From contig NC_084811.1 of NCBI RefSeq assembly GCF_963583255.1, positions 12,976,088-13,040,087 on the forward strand: DNA of 64,000 bases. The letters are read 5' to 3'. The DNA comes from Pyrus communis (lineage: Eukaryota; Streptophyta; Magnoliopsida; Rosales; Rosaceae). The position numbers and the translations under genes are program-made. The notes under the pieces were generated by a model. That model did no database searches, was not told the origin of the DNA, and was given only the letters and a program-made list of their open reading frames with translations. Shown here piece by piece: positions 12,498 through 25,500 of the stretch. The first letter of the stretch is position 1, and each line of letters begins with the position of its first letter.

Positions 12498-12595
12498 TTC
12501 ATAAATAAGTTGAAGTTTGAGTGTGGTTACATTTTCATAAATAAGTTAAAGTTTGAGTGCAGTGACAGTATCATAAATAAGTTAATGTTTTTTTT
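12498..12595. repeat. Short tandem repeat, 36 bp period
   Basis: Three imperfect copies of TTCATAAATAAGTTRAAGTT start at 12498, 12534 and 12570. The rest of 12156-12681 is AT-rich and shows no gene. Confidence 0.7.
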
Positions 12596-12681
12596 GGCAC
12601 CGACAACTGTTTCATAATCTTAAAATTTTCGAAAGGTTAAGAAATAGTTGGCTAAACATTTAAAATTAAGAAACAATTGAT

Positions 12682-13308
12682 TGTAGGACCATGATTTTTC
12701 AGGGCCAGAGTAAGACGGATCGAAATACGTGTACTTCATAAGTCTGATCATGGACTCAACAGTTCCTATCAGATTAAGCTACTCAAACAGACCAGTGATG
12801 CCACCGCATCTTCTTGTACTCCGAAAGGTAGGCGAAGTCCACCAGCTTTGTTGAGATTGACCATTCTTGCTCTGCAAGACACGAAAACCTTATTTGATTT
12901 GGGAATCAGACAGGTTTCTTATATTCTTAAAGATTCTTACAATTTAGGGATTGATGTGCGCCACAAGCAATCACACTCCTAAGAGGAAACAATATCTATC
13001 TTTAGATATCCTCTTAGATTCTCCCGATTTAATATTCAGTCTATAGTCTAAAAGGTCCCTCTTCCGACTAGTATAAATACCCTCATCTAGGGCATATCTC
13101 TGGTAGCACGATTATCGAATAATACACTCTTTGCTAATTCTCTTACCCACTGCTTGAGTCTTACATTGTTTACTAACTTGACTGTCGGAGAACGTTTTGT
13201 CAGTTCTCCATCAGTACCCTAAGCTAACCACGATCGTTTGCTTTCTTACAAGTAGTCGGATTTGTGTGACTCTTCTGTCCACGACAATGAGCAAATTTGG
13301 TTCCAACA
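12682..13308 (+). mobile_element. Solo LTR, family B
   Basis: A 627 bp unit beginning TGTAGGACCATG and ending GGTTCCAACA, flanked on both sides by ATTGAT (12676-12681 and 13309-13314; the true duplication may be 5 of these 6). A TATA-like AGTATAAATACC is at about 13069, giving the U3-R-U5 look of an LTR. The final part reads GACAATGAGCAAATTTGG before the terminal CCAACA. No coding region follows, so it is a solo LTR. Superfamily unknown. Confidence 0.78.
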
Positions 13309-13314
13309 ATTGAT

Positions 13315-14676
13315 CTCAAGGAATAAAGAAATTGTTTCTAGTGTCACCCAAGTTCAACTTATTTACGATATTGGCACAAATTTTATCATATTTATGAACT
13401 ACCAATACACCAAAACTTTAACTTGTTTACAAAAACACCACCGCCTATTTTTCATCCTTTTGTTCTACCCATGGTAATGTTGTATTACAATGTAAAGAAA
13501 TTTTTTTATATAAAAGGTATCAGTGAACAAGGATGTCACGTAGCATGAATTCATTATATGTAGAATAATGCTTGGCTATTCAAGGATGATTAAGATTTCC
13601 TACTCAAAACTCTTCGTGTTATAATTACAAAGTTTTGTGCTTATAATCGGAACTATTCATTATTATGATGAGAAATTTTATTCGAACCCTTATAACGTCT
13701 TTCTATACCAACTTACTCTCTAAACTCGTATTATTTTTAATTAAATGACTAATATCTCTTTAAACACAAATATACTACCTAATCTACCCTCACAAACTCA
13801 ATTAAAAATGTACACTTATCTTTACACCATTTAGAAAATAAAATTGAATAATTTTTAATTAAAGAACTAATATATATATTTTTCAACTTCAAACATTGAT
13901 GGTTGTAAATTGAAACCCAAAACCAATCTTCTCAACTCTAAAAAAAATTGAAATCAAACAAAAAAAAGTTGCATAAAACAATTCATATTTTGGTTGGAGG
14001 ATTCAAAACTTCAAAATCACCATCCATTGATAAAAAAAAGCTTGTTTCCTACAAAAGCTCTTTAGGTTTTAGCCGGAATAACTAGGATAAACATTGCGTG
14101 AAGGTAGAGTTTAATATGGGCTGTGAATTTATTGATAAATTTTAGTTTCATTGTTAATTTTATCATGGATTTGGTGGTAATTATGCAATATGGTAAGAAA
14201 GATAATTCACATTTAAAGTTTAAGTTTGGTGTAGAAAAAAGTTATACAGGTTCAAATAAAATTTCTATATTATGAATCACTGTGTATATGATCTTTGAAA
14301 AATATCAATTAAAACTAATGTCATAATGTCATTTATTCAATCTATTGTAGACGGTTTGTAGTGCTTTTATAAATTTCGTGCATCAGTTTTTACACAATTC
14401 AATGACTAAATGACTTTAATTTTAATTGATTTTTTGCAAAAAAAAAAATCTTTATAGAGAACTCTATTTTTAATATAAATGATTTTGAATGTAAACAAAA
14501 AATTCTATAAATTAATAATGAACAATTTCAAATAAAAACTCTTATTCATCGTTCGAGTAGCCAAATGTTATTCTCATACGCAAGTCATTCTAAAGAAATT
14601 TAGCAAAGGAGAGAATTGAACAGTCAAATGGGGAAAGGGCATGTGAGTGACAGAAAAGGAAATAGATGCGATAAGT
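13315..14676. other. AT-rich intergenic DNA
   Basis: Very AT-rich, no open frame above 71 codons, no clear inverted ends. I see nothing that I can name. Confidence 0.5.
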
Positions 14677-14890
14677 AGGTCTGGCAATTCTTAACACGAC
14701 CCGATAACCCGACACGACACGACACGAAATTAACAGGTGTTCGGGTCGACACGATAACGAATCGGATCATTATCGGGTAACCCAATAAGCACCGGTTAAG
14801 ATAACGGGTTGGTTTGGGTATACACGTGGGTAACACGATACACGATAAGCAAAATATTAATTTTATGACACTAAAAAAATATTATAATAA

Positions 14891-14917
14891 TTATATATAT
14901 ATATATATATATATATT
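14891..14917. repeat. (TA)n microsatellite
   Basis: An uninterrupted TA dinucleotide run; a shorter one follows at about 14956-14969. Confidence 0.9.
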
Positions 14918-15104
14918 AATTTAACAATTTTATACCCCTAAAAACTATAATAATTATATATATATATATTAAATTAAATATTAAAAATTGGTGACCACTG
15001 GATCGGCTTAAATATACATACCATTCCATTTCTTCAGTGTTATACGTACAAAATAAATAAATTTAAATCTACTTAATAAGTATACATATACACACACCAT
15101 TGAA

Positions 15105-17125
15105 CTTGATGGGATGCAAATTCTACGAAACTAATTTGAATAATTCAACCGTCAAACTTGTTTGTATATGCATCGAGATTGCATTAGCAAAAAATCGCAA
15201 AAACCAAACATTCAGCGTTCAAGTAATGGGACAAAACTTTTCGATGGTTATCAATGAAAAATCATGATTTAACGGTTATTTTAACGCTGATTTTGATGAT
15301 TTTTTTACAACTACACTCCTTGACCCTATACGAATAGAATGAATGAACTCGATCATCAATTTAAAATATTTACACTAGTGGATACCACAAAATCTTATGT
15401 TATATACTTAATGAAAGTATGAATAAACTCTTAAGTGTTAGTGAATTTATCATTTTGATGGGATACGCATTCTACGAAACTAATTTCAACGATCCAACCG
15501 TCAAACTTGTTTGTATATGCTTCGAGATTACATAGGCTAAAAATCACAAAAAACAAACATTCAAAGATCAAGTAACGGGACAAAACTTTTTGACGGTTAC
15601 CAACGAAAAATCACGATTTAACGGTTATTTTAACTCCGATTTTGATGATTTTTTACAGCTACACTCCTTAACCCTATATGAATACAATGAATGAATTCGA
15701 TCTTCAATTTAAAATATTTACACTAGTGGATATCACTAAATCTTATGTTATACGTAATGAAAGTATAAACAAACTCTTAAGTGGTAATGAATCTATTGTT
15801 TTGATGAGATACGCATTCTACAAAACTAGTTTCAACGATCCAATCATCAAACATGTTTGTATATACTTCAAAATCGCATATGCCAAAAATTACAAAAAAC
15901 AACATTCAGAGATTAAGTAACGGGAGAAAAGTTTTCGACGGTTATCATTGAAAAATCACGATTTTACGGTTATTTTAACTCCGATTTTGATGATTTTTTA
16001 CAGCCACGCTCCTTGACCCTATGTGAATACAATGAATGAACTCGATCGTCTAAAATATTTACACTAGTGGATACTACAAAATCTTATGTTATACTTAATG
16101 AAAGTATGAATAAACTTTTAAGTATTAGTGAATCTATTGTTTTGATGGAATACACATTCTACGAAATTAATTTCAACAATCCAACCGTCAAACTTGTTTG
16201 TATATGCTTCGAGATTGCATACGCTAAAATCACAAAAAACAAACATTCAGAGATCAAGTAAAGAGACGAAACTTTTCGACGGTTATCAAGGGAAAATCAC
16301 GATTTAACGGTTATTTTAACTCCGATTTTGATGATTTTCTTACAGCTACACTCCTTGACCCTATATGAATACAATGAATGAACTCGATCTTCAATTTAAA
16401 ATATTTACACTAGTGGATACCATAAAATCTTATGTTACACTTAATGAAAGTATAAATAAACTCTTAAGTATTAGTGAATCTATTGTTTTGATGGAATACA
16501 CATTCTACAAAACTAATTTCAACGATCCAACCATCAAACATGTTTTTATATACTTTGAGATCGCATATGCCAAAAATTGCAAAAAACAAACCTTCAGAGA
16601 TCAAGTAATTGGACAAAACGTTTCAACGGTTATCAACAAAAAATCACGATGTAACGGTTATTTTAACTCTACTTTTGATGATTTTTTACAGCTACACTCC
16701 TTGACCCTAAATGAATACAATGAATGAATTCAATCTTCAATTTAAAATATTTACTCTAGTGGATACCAAAAAATCTTATGTTATACTTATGAAATTATAA
16801 ATAAATTCTAAGTGTTAGTGAATCTATCGTTTTGATGGGATACACATTTTACGAAAATAATTTCAACGATTAAACCGTCAAACTTGTTTGTATATGCTTC
16901 AAGATCGTATACACCAAAAATTGCAAAAAACAAACATTCAGAGATCAAGTACCGGAATAAAACTTTTCAACGGTTATTAACGAAAAATCACTATTTAACG
17001 GTTATTTTAACTCCGATTTTGATGATTTTTTACAGCTACACTTCTTGACCGTATATGAATACAATGAATGAATTTGATCTTCAATTTAAAATATTTACAT
17101 TAGTAGATACCACAAAATCTTATGT
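15105..17125 (+). repeat. Tandem array, about 345 bp period, nearly six copies
   Basis: The landmark TTTGATGGRATRC recurs near 15108, 15457, 15803, 16144, 16490 and 16834, giving spacings of 349, 346, 341, 346 and 344. Each unit also has TTTAACGGTTATTTTAAC, CTACACTCCTTGACCC and AATTTAAAATATTTACA. Copies look 85-93% alike by eye; the last is cut at about 17125. Small open frames of 64-120 codons recur because the unit itself recurs and are not genes. Satellite-like structure inside a TIR-bounded unit. Confidence 0.92.
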
Positions 17126-17342
17126 CATGATGATCGATGAAAATTGAGGATTTTGTAAAAGGAATAACATGCAAGCTTTGAGTTCTATTGGCAAAGTTTA
17201 AACTTTTGAGAAAGGCTTCACAACCTTGAAAACAAAAACTTTTTCATTTTGCATATCCTTGCACATTTAATATTTTGTGATAGACTAGTATTGTATAGAT
17301 GTTTGTTTATTAGGCTCTTATTTTCAAGTGTAGATGTAATAC

Positions 17343-18416
17343 TGTTGACTCTAAAATTACAAAAACCTACATGGCGCGCAGGCCGAGTAACTAATAAGCT
17401 AACTACGTCCTTCGGTTGAATGCGGGGCGTGCCAACTCGTCGGCCGAGCTTGGCCGAGGAGTAAATTTTGCTGATGTCGCGTTGAGCGCGTTGTTGACTT
17501 CTCTATCTTGTGATTGCGACCGAGGAAGGAACACTCTCGGTCTCTAGGCTCTATAGCCTGAAGACAAGGCTACTAATTCTGCGGAGTTCACAAATCGTCG
17601 AAGTCCGATTCCGTCATTGTGATTATATTCGTAAGAGTATAAGCATGCCGAATCGAGACCAAACTATATGGGCACAGGTACTCAAATGTGATGTATGTCT
17701 TGATGGTAAATGTAGTTCGGCAGTCGGAATGCCGAACCCTGAAACTTACTTGCGAGTATCCAATCATAAAATCACTCGGCGTCCAGTACGCCAGGCAACA
17801 CAATTCGTAACACCTGACTACGCCGAGAAGGCTAGCAAGGTGACCTCTACCAACAAGGGTTCAAAAACCCTTCTCGGCCGAGACTTAGATAGGTAACCGG
17901 TCGGCCTCGACGCAGTGCTGTTTATCCAAACTGAAGGTGCTCGCCGGGTGCCTCCACAGTGCTGTTTATCCAAACTGAAGGTGTATCGGCAGAAAAAGAA
18001 AATGAAAAATCTCAAGGTATTTGAGAGGTTTTGCGCAGGGCAATTGTATGCTGGATTGAAGGGGTTTTTCTGTTGCGTGATTTCTTGTATTTATAGCACC
18101 TCATTCCTTGAGACCGATTTGCATCGTGATCTGGATTGGGAGTCCTTGTCCCGTTTCAACTCTAACTCGAACACACCCATTCCCACTGGGTTTCTGAACT
18201 TTCCCCCCTTTCGAGGCTTTATTCTTTGCCGGTTGGGAATCCAGGTCGTACCAGGACTTCCTCGACCCTTTCTGTTTATCTGGACTACTTAGGATAGGAC
18301 TTGTCCGACCTTGCCAACTGGCCCGGGATTTATCATTCGGCCCATAGTATTTGACACAGCCTTGGGCCGAGTACATCCTGCTGCTCGGCCCAACAATATT
18401 ATTTTGGGCCCAAACA
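17343..18416 (-). mobile_element. Solo LTR, family A, with AATAC target duplication
   Basis: On the minus strand it runs TGTTTGGGCCCAA to GAGTCAACA. Identical AATAC flanks are at 17338-17342 and 18417-18421. It is an inverted relative of 781-1937 and nests inside the 14677-18684 unit. A GC-richer interior explains a 128-codon open frame on the plus strand (17510-17896), which I treat as chance. A CTGTTTATCCAAACTGAAGG sequence occurs twice at 17917-17985, a short internal duplication. Confidence 0.88.
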
Positions 18417-18684
18417 AATACTTAAATGACAAATGTGTTTTAATGTTTTAAAGTAATATTTATGTGGCAATGTGTGGTATGTGAAAATTTAAGAAAAAAA
18501 TACATTTTTCTTAACGGGTTATAGCGGATCATAACGAGTCGGGTTACTTGACCCGTTGGGTAAAGTGACCCGACCTGTTAAGGACCCGTTAAGATAACGG
18601 GTGTGACACGACACGATCCGTTAAGATAATATGTGTTATACGAAACGATATGAATACGACAGACACAACCCATTTACCAGGCTT

Positions 18685-20346
18685 GAGATAGTGCAAGATG
18701 GGGACGGGAGAATGCTACGTGGCGGGTCAACGTGTGAGAGGATGAGCTCACATCCCGCGTACGCGTAGAAACCGCGTCAAATTACAAGTACTAGTGAGAG
18801 CAGTCACATCATTCGACCATTCAAAAAGAAAAACAAAAAAAATAAAAGCTGAAAATCCCTTCGCGCACGGAAATTGACCAGAGGAACTGCTTGGATACAA
18901 TGAGGACTACTTGAGCTCCACTCTCTGATTGTCTTTTATTTTGGCACGTATTCTTTAGATGCTACGTGGAGCCCAATTTCAAGTCTCTAATTTCAGTTTT
19001 CGAGTAGTTCACATTTTTCTTACCGTTTTGACCTTTCTCAAAATATTACCTTGCCCAAGATGCCCCTCAATGTAACAATAAAAAGCAAGTTGTTGTAGGC
19101 CTAATTTTACTGTGCGAATAGAGAGGGAAAGATCTGGCAGCAAGGGTAACAGAGAGAAAGGCTTGAGGAATTATGCGGTTTATATTTCTCATGTCTTGTG
19201 TGTATTTATACTAATAAAAGGGAGAGCGGGAGAAACTTATTCTTTAAGTAGTACAAGTTGTACGAGAAAAATCTTCTAGATCTTATAGGAATACATAATC
19301 TACTAGAATTTAAACATTCCCACTCTTAATGAAATTAGGATTGCAACATTGACTCTTGTGTGTGTAAATACTCAAGTAAATTGCGCATCAAATCATGGCT
19401 ATCCTTGAAAACTTTTTGCTTCATATGTTGCTAGAGGCCCAACTGTTAGGTTTTAGACACACAGAGGAGAACATATATGTGGGAGAGAGCACACATCCAA
19501 GTATGTAACATCTTCCTGCTTGGCCGCAAGCTTTGATGTGGATCTTAGGAAAAATCAGAAGATGTATGTACCATCGATCTTTCATCGTTAGGTTTTGGAG
19601 GGGATAAAAGGGATGACAGATGAGAACGATTTTATCCTTAAGAGTAATCACGTGCTAGTATTTGATGATAAAGTGAATGATATTTATTCGAATATGATGG
19701 TGAGGGGTCAATTGGCTTATTGAAAATGGGAAAAATAGTTTAGGTGGTCAATTTTAACTTGAGTAATAATTCAGATGATCAAAAGGACGTTTACCTAACT
19801 TAAAATTGGGCCAAACTTAGCCCAAAAAAACTGGCGGTGTCACACCAATGCGCGTAGACGTGCCAACTTTTTCTCCCAATGGGGTGATCTGACACACCTC
19901 AAGCTTGACATGCAGCAAAGTTGTAGCGGGTGGGACCCACCGCCGACAGCTTTGTCAACCACCAATTTCGGAGCCCAACGACTATTTTCCGATCCAATGA
20001 ACCACGTGATTGAACCATTGGTTGATTTAATGGTTCAGATTCAAACTTATTTTTTTCAATATAAAATTTATAAATACCTTAAATCTAATGACTGTGATTG
20101 AATATGATCAAATATAATGGTAAAAGAAAAGATATAATGGCCTAAATTAAATCCGGCTAAAAATAATTAAAAAATTATTTAAATCAAAATTCACCTAAAA
20201 ACTCAAGAACTACCGATGTATTTGTTCAAACATCCACACATAATTTACTTTCCTTTTAGAATTCTTCTATTTTTTTTCTTTCTTACTGACTTCCAAAACT
20301 AATTCTTCCCATTTTCAAAATGTTCAAGATGGCGAGAAATGATATT
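18685..20346. other. Intergenic sequence, nothing firm
   Basis: No gene is recognised. Around 19130-19330 there is LTR- or promoter-like sequence (GTGTATTTATACTAATAAAAG), but no termini or flanking duplications can be defined. Confidence 0.4.
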
Positions 20347-20660
20347 AGAGGACCTAATTAGTCCAATGATGAAGATGTTGCTTTGTGCTTGGTATGGGTT
20401 TCTACTCGCAAAGATGGTGTCGTTCTTAAAAATCAAAATAAAAAGGTCTTGTGGCCTAAAATTGCTAACAAGTTCAATTCCAACTCCAACACCAATCGAA
20501 GGGAAAGAAATGGTGTTTACGATCGTCAAAAGATTATTAATAAAGCATGCACTTTGTGAAAGGAAAGTTTGGAGAAAGCGTGGTTGTAATTGAGCTAATA
20601 TCCCCAGAAATTTGCAAGGGATCGAGCTAATAAGCTCCAGAATCCCAAATGCAAGTAAAA
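20347..20660 (+). pseudogene. Transposon-associated SANT/Myb-like protein remnant
   Basis: Reading from 20347, the frame gives RGPN, a TAG stop at 20359, then SNDEDVALCLVWVSTRKDG and VLWPKIANKFNSN, stopping at 20557; later QKFARDRANKLQNPKCK appears in another frame (about 20600-20650). This resembles the plant family with an N-terminal SANT/trihelix domain (acidic start, VALC.aW, a conserved W, and a C-terminal ARDRA.KL) that is often annotated as glutathione S-transferase T3-like or NAM-associated and is linked to PIF/Harbinger or hAT elements. Stop plus frameshifts show decay. Family call is from memory of motifs. Confidence 0.5.
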
Positions 20661-21035
20661 ATCTCTCACCTAGAGAGAACCCCGAACCCGCTGACAACTA
20701 GGGATTTTGTCTTTTAACAATATTTGATATTTGAACAGATTTGACCTTTTATTATGGTTGTAACAATTAACTATTTTAATTTTATTTTCGTAAGATTAGA
20801 ATTATATTAATCAATTAAATTCGAATAGAAACATTTACATCTTTTGCTAAGGTATTAAATGGGCTGCAGAATTACTTTGACGATGAGTGAAGATAAACTT
20901 CACCAACTAGAAAGTATCATAGCCCAAATATCAACCAAATAAGCCTTTATTAACACGTCTCTTGGAAATTAACTACATTAATTTTAAAAATTTCAATTAA
21001 TAGTATATTTTTTTTGAAATGGAACCAACAGTTAA

Positions 21036-21103
21036 TGAGGGTAGTGAAGTGTTTAGTATTTTGTAATTATGAGGGTAGTGAAGTGTTTAGTATTTTGTAA
21101 TTA
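21036..21103. repeat. Perfect 34 bp tandem duplication
   Basis: TGAGGGTAGTGAAGTGTTTA plus 14 further bases is present twice back to back, at 21036-21069 and 21070-21103, exactly at the truncated edge of the LTR that starts near 21098. This is consistent with end-joining repair or slippage at the truncation point. Confidence 0.9.
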
Positions 21104-22474
21104 AAGTGCTTAATACACAATCAGGAAAAGACCCTACATTTATTTAGATATGTCAGAATCTGCTGGAGTTTCCTTGTATGCCATAGAGAATTCAGCTATC
21201 TAAGACCTAGAGGGGCGAAAAACAGAAGGGTGAATGGGCACAAAAACAAAGGTTTATAAAACACATTTATTTTTCGAATATACTAACCCCTTGCTGTAAA
21301 ACATGTATAGTTTCTAGAAAAATCATACTACGTATAAGTATGAAAACAACAGTAAATAACAATAATGCCATAATACGCCAAACTACAATATCTCAATAAT
21401 AATAATAATGCTAGAAATACGCCAAACTACGATATCACAACAATAGCATAATGAAAACAGGTTGCTCATCAATCTATGCTAGCACACGAGTTCATGCAGA
21501 TAGTTTCTGACATGAACAGGACTGGGGTGTAATGTATAAGTATGATGTAGTGCTACAATCACATGAAATGGATGGGAAATGGCCTGAAAATGCCTCGAAA
21601 GTCCAAAAATGGACGGGAAATGGCCTGAAAATGCCTCAAAAGTCTTAGCCTAAAACTAGACTCCTCGAACTCGCTTGCTTTGATGTCAACTTGACTCCAA
21701 ACTTAGTCTAGGGACCCTAGGAAGTTGTGTAGAAACTTCCCCACGTCCTAAAACCTTGTAACTCGGCCTAAAACTCGTCGAAGGAAAACTCACTGGGTCG
21801 GACCTTCCGAGTTGGTGAGTCAAAACTCGGTCATTTCTAGTATGGCTGAGTTCGTGGGTTCGAGAGGAGTACAATGGTGGAGTTTGTGAGCTCTATCTGT
21901 GAAGTTTTGATGTTGTTCTAGAAGTTTGCAGGGAAAGGGAAAGTTTCGGTGAGAGAGAATGAGAAGAGAAAGAGAAAGAGAGAAAGAGAGAGTGATGGAG
22001 CAGTTTTCGATTAGGGAGAGGTGTGAGGAGTGATTTTGATTGGGTGAAGGATTTGAGGGAGTGTGTTGATTGGTTATGAGGGTTTTAGGGGAAAATGAGT
22101 GAATATAAGGGTTTTGACGGCACACGAAATAGTTTTAAAAGAAGAAAATGATAAGGTTTTTCACATTTTGTACAATAAATCATACATAAAAATCCGTCTC
22201 CTTATCAAAAACAATGTTTCCAACACTGATACATTAACACACGTGTGTACATTTTTACCCGTTGTTAATGTACTTTGATTGAGCGTAACTTTTTCGTTAT
22301 AGATCCGATTCGGGTCTAACTGGCATTCACGAGTTCGTAAAGACGAGCACTAAATAATTTAAAAGCCAAATAAGTATGTCCACGTCAGTTTCCATTTTTA
22401 CCAAAAAGGACATAAACGTCACTTTACACAATTGGGGATAAAATTACATAGAAAATTAGGGACGGGTCATCACA
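21098..22474 (-). repeat. Downstream LTR of the decayed chromovirus, truncated
   Basis: On the minus strand it begins TGTGATGACCCGTCCC (22474), next to purine-rich AAAGGGGTAGATTG, the likely polypurine tract. 21098-21565 aligns to 26826-27290; beyond 21566 the sequences part, and here a duplicated ATGGGAAATGGCCTGAAAATGCC (21575-21640) is seen in place of the hairpin module. A GA-rich run lies at 21955-22000. Confidence 0.75.
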
Positions 22475-22534
22475 ATCTACCCCTTTAAGAAAATTTCGTC
22501 CTTGAAATTTCAACATTACTACAGATCATAATCA

Positions 22535-25500
22535 AAGAACAAGCGTGAATAAAGATCTCACATACGCTCCTCTGTCTCCCAAGTGGCTTCCTCAACATAG
22601 TGGTTTCTCCATAAGACTTTCACCATAGAACGGTCTTGTTACTGAGAACTTTGTCTTTCCTGTCAAGAATTGTCACTAGAACCTCATCATCAGTCAAATA
22701 TGGATTAATCTCTAACGGCTGAGGAGGAATTACATGTGACGGATCAGAGACATATCTTCGTTGCATTGACACGTGGAACACATTATGCACCTTTAACAAC
22801 TCTGGAGGTAGATCAAGTTGGTAAGCAATTTCACATACTCGCTCAATGATCTGATGTAACGAGAACTTAGCTTTCCTTTCTTCCCAAAACGTACAATGCC
22901 TTTCCATGGTGACAACTTTAAGAATACCCAATCTCTATCCTTATATACTTTGTCTGTCGAATGTTTGTCAGCTATACTTTTTTGCCGATCCTGCACTGCT
23001 TTCAGGTTAGCCTTTATCACCTGAATATTCTATGTCGTCTCATCCACAATCTCAGGGCCCACTAAAACTCTTTCGCCTACCTCGAACCAACATAATGGTT
23101 GACAACATGGTTTCCTATAAAGCGCCTCAGCTGGAGTGAAAGCTGTTGTTGTAGGCGAATTCTATCAAAGGAAAGCGTTTGTGCCATACATCTTCGAACT
23201 GTAGGACTGAAGATCTTAGCATGTCTCACAACGTCTGAATAGTTCTCTCTGATTGCCCATCGGTTTGAGGATGATAGTCAGTGCTGTAGAGTAATTTCGA
23301 ATCGAGAGCTTCTTGAAATGCTACCCAAAATTTCAAAGTAAATCTGGGGTCCCGATTAGAGATGATACTAACTGGAACACCATTATACTTGACGATTCCA
23401 GAGATGAAGAGTTAGGCCAACTGACTTAGCGAATAGTTTTCACAAACAGGTATGAAGTGCGTTAACTTGGTAAGTCGATCTACTATCACCCAAATACCGT
23501 TATAGCCATTACGTGTACGAGGCAACTTGTACACGAAATCCATTGTGATATCTTCCCATTTTCACTGGGGTATGGGAAGTGGCTGTAACAACCCAAATGG
23601 TTTTTTTCTTTCTGCCTTGACCTGCTGACAGACCGAACAACGACTCACGTATTTAGCACTCACTCTTCATTCCTGGCCAGTAGTAGAAATGTCAGATAGT
23701 ATGATACAACTTAGTGCCTCCAGGATGCATTGCATAAGCTGAAATATGCTCATCATCGAGTATTTCTTTCTTCAGTTCTTCCACCTTAGGTACATACATC
23801 CGATCGCCTTGCATGAGCATACAATTAGGCATTCGAATCCTTAGAGCTCCCCTATTACCACTTAACACCGCTTGCTTTAACTTATGGGATTTAGAGTCAT
23901 AACTTATGGGATTCAGAGTCATTCATCTGAGCCTCAAGAAACACAATCCAATAAAATAGGTCTAACTTGAAAGTTGGCAAGTAAGGCTCCCTGTTGATCC
24001 GTTCCCAAAACTACTCCAGTGGATCTTAGGTCGGTCAGAAAAGGAACACAACATGCATAATGAGCATTAAGTTGACCGTGAGATTTCCTACTAAGAGCAT
24101 CTGCTATAGTATTCGCACGACCAGGATGGTATTCAATAATGCAGTTATAATCGTTGATCAACTTCATCCATCTACACTACCGGAGTTTAAGTTCTTTCTG
24201 AGTGAAGATATACTTGAGGCTCTTATGTGAAGATTCAACATGTTTCCCCATAAAGATAGTGTTGCCAAATTTTCAAAGCGAAAACAATAGTTACCAACTT
24301 GAGATCATGAGTATGATAATTCATTTCATGGGGTTTTAATTGGCGTGAAGCATACACAATCACCTTTCTATACTACGTCAGCACGCAACCCAGACCATTT
24401 AAAGTGGCATCACTATAGATCTCGAAATTCCCACTGTCATCGGGAAATGCCAAAACAGGTGCATGAGTGAGACAATACTTCAACTGTTGAAAACTCCATT
24501 CACAGTCATCACTCCATTCAACATTAACTCATTTCCTGGTCAACTTTGTCAAAGGCAGGGCTATAGTTGAGAAATCTTTCATAAAACGTCAATAGAAACC
24601 CGCAAGACCAAGAAAACTTCTAACTTCAGTGATAGTCTGAGGTTGCTCCTAGTTTTCCATTGTTACTACTTTTTGGGGATCTACGAGAACACCCTGAGCT
24701 GATATCACGTGTCCTAAGAATGACACCTGATCCAGCCATAACTGGCACTTACTAAACTTAGTGTACAGTTGATTCTCCCTTAGCTTCTTCAAAACTAGAC
24801 GTAGATTCCTAGCATGGTCAGCCTCGTTCTTAGAATACACCAGAATGTCATGAATGAAGATAATTATGAATCTATCAAGGTACAGACGGAATATTCGATA
24901 AATCAGGTCCATAAAAGCTGTTGGAGCATTAGTTTACTCGAATGGCATCATAAGAAACCATATTGAGTTCGGAATGCTGTTTTCAGAACATCATCACTTC
25001 TGATCTTCAATTGATAATAGGCAGACCTTAGATTGATTTTCAAGAAGACATAAGCACAACGAAGCTGATAAAAAAGATCATCGATACGAGGCAACGAATA
25101 ACAGTTTTTAACCATTACCCGATTCAATTGCTTGTAATCGATACATAGCCTCAAAGTTCCATCTTTCTTCCTTACAAACAAGACTACAGCTCCCCAAGGG
25201 GAAGTGCTTGGCTAAATAAACCCATTTTCAACAAGTTCTTGCAACTGAGTTTTTAATTCCCTTAACTCTACAGGAGTCGTACGATAAGGAGTTAGAAAAA
25301 TAGGATTGGTACCTCGAATTAGGTCGATAGTGAACTCTACTTCACGATCCAGTGGTAGACCAGGTAAGTCATCGGGAAAAACATCAGGAAAATGTCTGAC
25401 TACTTGAACGTCTTCTATGCGAGCATAAGTGTCCTCAATCATTACTACATGAGCTAAGTAGCCTTAATAATAACAATCTTCTAATGACAATTCAGCATGG

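Larger units (their letters stand above)
14677..18684. mobile_element. Putative non-autonomous TIR element with GC-rich subterminal repeats
   Basis: The left end reads AGGTCTGGCAATTC and the right end, in reverse complement, AAGCCTGGTAAATG: imperfect inverted termini. Inside each end lie 150-200 bp of short repeats of ACACGA, CCCGTTAA and GATAACGGGT (14693-14850 and 18515-18660) in mirrored orientation, as in subterminal regions of hAT-like elements. No transposase is present. The interior is a tandem array (15105-17125) plus a nested solo LTR (17343-18416). I find no convincing target duplication (8 bp flanks match at about 5 positions), so the class stays open. Confidence 0.5.

Noticed and set aside
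15678..16727. Recurrent 64-120 codon frames
   Set aside because: They recur because the 345 bp unit recurs; no protein similarity, low complexity.
15105..17125. CRISPR-like repeat pattern
   Set aside because: Period of ~345 bp without short repeat and unique spacers, in a plant genome; simple tandem array.
17510..17896. 128-codon frame in the solo LTR
   Set aside because: Lies within an LTR with clear target duplications and has no known motif.
20299..20697. 132-codon minus-strand frame
   Set aside because: Antisense of the SANT/Myb-like remnant, which has recognisable sense motifs.
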